DNA from: Nocardiopsis sp. CNR-923 | Lineage (GTDB): Bacteria; Actinomycetota; Actinomycetes; Streptosporangiales; Streptosporangiaceae | Reading direction: 5' to 3' | Assembly (NCBI RefSeq): GCF_001942255.1 | Contig: NZ_MKKC01000079.1 | Span: 1-57,486 of the forward strand | DNA length: 57,486 bases | Shown: positions 55,106 through 57,486 of the stretch, in pieces | Position numbering within the stretch: position 1 is the first letter of the stretch | How the letters are laid out: the number at the start of each line of letters is the position of its first letter | Notes under the pieces: generated by a model | What the model was told of the DNA's origin: nothing | The model's database searches: none | What the model saw: only the letters and a program-made list of their open reading frames with translations | Translations under genes and position numbers: made by a program

Positions 55106-55131
55106 TGCGCCCGCCACCACCGGCGGGCGCA
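55106..55131. terminator. Hairpin terminator downstream of the secreted protein gene
   Basis: TGCGCCCGCC (55106-55115) and GGCGGGCGCA (55122-55131) form a perfect 10-bp stem with loop ACCACC, 13 bp past the stop of the minus-strand gene at 55144. Together with the preceding hairpin it separates the convergent genes. Confidence 0.7.
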
Positions 55132-55143
55132 CGTTCTCGGGGG

Positions 55144-55995
55144 TCAGGCCAGGACGCCGCCGACCATGTCGGTCACACCCGGGTCGACCTGAGGCTGACC
55201 CACGGTGGGCATCCCCTCGACGGCGACCAGGTCGCCGCCGAGCGCGTCCATGGGCACCAGGCCGGTCAGAGAGGAGGCGTCGGGGGCCGCCATGGGCAGG
55301 ACCGCGGTGGGCTCGGGCAGCCCGACCGCCGGGAGCAGGGTGGTGGCGCCGCCGGTCAGGTCGGAGTTCTCCCCCGGGTCCAACGAGACGGGGGTGTCCG
55401 CGGCGGCCATCGGCAGGACCTCTCCGACCACGGCCGGGACGTCCCCCACCGAGCCGGGCGTCTCGGACGCGGCGACGGGGTGCGCCAGCGGCAGGGTGCC
55501 GCCCCCGGAGTTCACGCCGCCCAGCAGACCGCCCAGCAGACCGGAGACCGGGTCGCCCCCGGACCCGCCCAGCAGGTCGCTGACCGGGTCGCCCGCGGCC
55601 ACGGCCTGGTGGTCGACCGCGTGCGCCAAAGGCATGGCGCCCTGCACGCTCCCCAGGTCCAGCGGACCGACGTTCGCGGCGTTGGCCTCGTCGCCGATCG
55701 GGGCGTGGACGGGAGCGCCCTCGCCGAGGACGCCGTCGACGGGGTTCGACTGGTGGTCGATCTCGGGGGTCGCCGAGACCGTGCCCGGCTCGACCTTGAC
55801 GAGGTCGCCGAGGGGAGAGGAGACACCCTCGGTCAGCTGCGCGGGAACCTGGCTGCCCAGGTCGCCCAGGGGGAGGCCGTCGGTGACGCCGCCGAGGGTG
55901 TCGGCTCCCGCGATCCCCGCCCCGAAGGCGACGAAACCCGCGGTGCTGGCGGCCATCAGCGCGGTCCTGGCGGTGGTGCGCGCGGTCTTGAACAT
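55144..55995 (-). CDS. Secreted low-complexity protein, unknown
   Basis: This 283-aa protein has a signal peptide, MFKTARTTARTALMAASTAG, with likely cleavage after GAGIAGA. The mature part is rich in Gly, Ala, Val, Leu, Pro and Asp with loosely repeated PMAxAD-like and GDPVSxLLGG segments (DPVSDLLGG, DPVSGLLGG) and LPLAHPVA/MPLAHAVD pairs. There are no Cys or catalytic motifs. ATG 55995 has GGAAGGAATCCC upstream. It resembles abundant secreted or cell-surface structural proteins of Nocardiopsis-like bacteria; function unknown. Confidence 0.75.
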   Translation of the reverse strand: MFKTARTTARTALMAASTAGFVAFGAGIAGADTLGGVTDGLPLGDLGSQVPAQLTEGVSSPLGDLVKVEPGTVSATPEIDHQSNPVDGVLGEGAPVHAPIGDEANAANVGPLDLGSVQGAMPLAHAVDHQAVAAGDPVSDLLGGSGGDPVSGLLGGLLGGVNSGGGTLPLAHPVAASETPGSVGDVPAVVGEVLPMAAADTPVSLDPGENSDLTGGATTLLPAVGLPEPTAVLPMAAPDASSLTGLVPMDALGGDLVAVEGMPTVGQPQVDPGVTDMVGGVLA

Positions 55996-56358
55996 GGGAT
56001 TCCTTCCGGAACTACGTAGGTGTACGGCTGTGTGTCGGGAGGGCGGCGGAGCGGGTGTCGGGCCCCGCTGCCCGACGGTCCGGTCCCCTGGCCGGGGGGA
56101 CGCGTTCCGCGTGCTGCGATCATGCGGTCCGGAGAGCCCGTCACGCCTGGAGGGAGCGGCGGGACTCGGCCGGTCGACAGTCCTCGGTCTGGCTGACCAC
56201 TGACTGACGTGAACCTCGCCGTCGAGGTGCGCGGCTCACGTCAACCCCCAGAGACGTCCGGACGGTGACCCGAGGCGGAGGCCGACGGGTGTCCCGGGTC
56301 TGGGCGGGAGGTGCCAGAAAGGGAAGGGTCGCTCAGCGACCCGACGGAGAGCGCCGTG
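55996..56358. other. Intergenic region between two secreted-protein genes
   Basis: This 363-bp stretch must hold the promoter of the gene ending at 55144. I see no gene, tRNA or strong hairpin in it. Confidence 0.35.
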
Positions 56359-57273
56359 CTAGTCGGGCGAGAAGGTCGGCTCGTCGGCGGAGTCGGCGGG
56401 CGCCGCGCGCAGAACGTGCCAGGCGGCCTGGAGTGGGCCGGGAGAGGGGGCGGGGGCCGTCGCGGCGGACAGGAAGCCCGCGACGCCGACGCCGCCGACC
56501 GCGCCGCCGGGCGCGGAGGACGAGGAGGCGACGGCCGAACGGGCGGAGTCGACGACGGCGCGGTGCCGCTCGTCCTTCCCGTCCGCGTCGGGCGCGACCT
56601 CGTCCGCCGAGTCGGGCGCGTGGGCGTCTGCGCCGTCCACCGGATGCTGAAGGGCGTGGACGACGAGCTCGGGCAGGACGGCGACATCCGCCTCGGGCGC
56701 CTCCTCGACTCCGTCGGTCGGCCCGTCTGCGTCGTCCCGATCCAGCTCGACGGCGGGATCGTGGGCGTGCTCGGGCTGCCCGTGACGGATCGCCTCGCGG
56801 ATCCGTTCGGCCACGTCAGCGCCTTCGGCGACGGGCGTGGAGACGGAGTCGGAGGCCGCCTGGACCGCGTGCGACGTCCGTTCGCCCACACCGGCCACGG
56901 CCCCGCTCAGGGGCTGGCGGTCCAGTGCGGTCGCGACCGGGGTGACGACCCCGGAGCGGTTCCCACCGGGCTCGCCGCCGCGGTCCTCCGCGGCGCCGTG
57001 CTCGGCCCGGCCCTGCTCCGGCGTGCCCGCCACGGAGGTCCGGTTCTGCGCCAAGGCACCGAGTCCGCTGGCCTGCTCCACCTGCCCGAACAGCCCCTCC
57101 CCGGAAGAGCGCTCGGCCGCCTGGGCCGCGTGCGCGGGAGTGGCCGACGCCAACCAGACGGCGAACAGGGCCCCCGCGACGAGGACGGCCGACAGCAGCG
57201 CCCGCCGGACCGGTGCGGAGAGCACGACGGCACGGGCGCCGATGGCGCTCGCGAAGCCGTGGTTTCCAGACAC
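56359..57273 (-). CDS. Secreted low-complexity acidic protein, unknown
   Basis: This 304-aa protein has an N-terminal signal region: a basic start, then ALLSAVLVAGALFAVWLASA and likely cleavage after ATPAHA. The mature chain is rich in Ala, Gly, Asp, Glu and His with no Cys and no recognisable domain. The last quarter is more hydrophobic (GGAVGGVGVAGFLSAATA). The start is GTG 57273 with AAGGAA upstream. Like its downstream neighbour it appears to be a surface protein; the two may have arisen by duplication but share little clear sequence. Confidence 0.65.
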   Translation of the reverse strand: MSGNHGFASAIGARAVVLSAPVRRALLSAVLVAGALFAVWLASATPAHAAQAAERSSGEGLFGQVEQASGLGALAQNRTSVAGTPEQGRAEHGAAEDRGGEPGGNRSGVVTPVATALDRQPLSGAVAGVGERTSHAVQAASDSVSTPVAEGADVAERIREAIRHGQPEHAHDPAVELDRDDADGPTDGVEEAPEADVAVLPELVVHALQHPVDGADAHAPDSADEVAPDADGKDERHRAVVDSARSAVASSSSAPGGAVGGVGVAGFLSAATAPAPSPGPLQAAWHVLRAAPADSADEPTFSPD

Positions 57274-57432
57274 CGGAGGTTCCTTCCGCCGAGGAGGACG
57301 TCAGACACGTGTGGGGTGGTCGGTTCCAGGGGGTACGACACCGGAGGTCAGCGCGCTCCGGTCCGTGCGGTGCGGGGCCTGACCAGACCTGAGGGGCCCT
57401 GCTGTTTCCGGACAGGCTTTGAACCGTCCGCA

Positions 57433-57486
57433 TCACGCGGCCAGACGCATCTCCTGATGGGCCGCGTACACCTCCGCAGGAGTGTT
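57433..57486 (-). CDS. C-terminal end of a probable transposase (cut by window edge)
   Basis: The last 17 codons read NTPAEVYAAHQEMRLAA, then stop. 'TPAEVYA' followed by a short helix is typical of the extreme C-terminus of DDE (rve-type, IS3/IS30/IS481-like) transposases. With so little sequence the family is uncertain. If correct, insertion sequences lie at both ends of this window. Confidence 0.45.
   Translation of the reverse strand, partial: NTPAEVYAAHQEMRLAA

Noticed and set aside
1..57486. CRISPR arrays, tRNA or rRNA genes
   Set aside because: I saw no regularly spaced repeats and no tRNA- or rRNA-like sequence in the intergenic regions; a covariance search could still find something I missed.

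Overview
The window is very GC-rich actinomycete DNA. Its multi-domain SpoIIE/RsbW-type phosphatase, LytR-CpsA-Psr protein, rare TTA leucine codons and many ATGA/GTGA-coupled operons suggest Nocardiopsis or a near relative (inference; no rRNA or tRNA gene was seen). Both ends are cut inside apparent insertion-sequence genes: the start of an IS630-type transposase on the left and the tail of a probable transposase on the right.

Layout. 1-400: IS630 fragment and a decayed tyrosine-integrase tail. 658-25947: a natural-product gene cluster. On the minus strand, a tightly coupled 12-gene operon runs from 12223 down to 658: carrier protein, acyl-CoA dehydrogenase, SerRS-like amino acid:carrier-protein ligase, TauD-type oxygenase, homocitrate-synthase-like enzyme fused to a cupin, asparagine-synthetase-like enzyme, alpha/beta hydrolase, second carrier protein, DUF2332 protein, KASIII-like enzyme, AMP ligase and PhyH-type oxygenase. 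Divergent from it on the plus strand are a 45-aa small ORF, an MbtH protein, a three-module NRPS (C-A-T)x3-TE and a three-gene ABC exporter, then a flavin reductase at 26076. Read by eye, the adenylation codes suggest a Gln-related residue, then Val, then Gln. My working model is that the minus-strand operon makes an unusual acyl or aminoacyl unit on free-standing carrier proteins, and that the first C domain of the NRPS takes it up. I do not recognise the product.

26562-38446: a PAS-GAF-PP2C-kinase switch protein, an ECF sigma remnant, a secreted protein, an L,D-transpeptidase, a two-component system, and a membrane-anchored type-1 periplasmic-binding protein paired with a large P-loop ATPase. 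38447-46774: acetyltransferase, 3-methyladenine glycosylase, an ABC-F protein with a possible leader ORF and a divergent TetR, a DrrAB-type exporter with a clear palindromic operator and a second TetR, then an XRE regulator with small ORFs. 46775-52175: Entner-Doudoroff operon zwf-edd-eda opposite a ROK regulator. 52505-57486: envelope and secreted proteins (LCP and two low-complexity secreted proteins).

An important caveat is that nine genes are broken by apparent frameshifts. At eleven of the sites the lost base shortens a run of G or C by one, and restoring it rebuilds a normal protein. I read these as sequencing errors, not pseudogenes, and annotate full-length genes across them.
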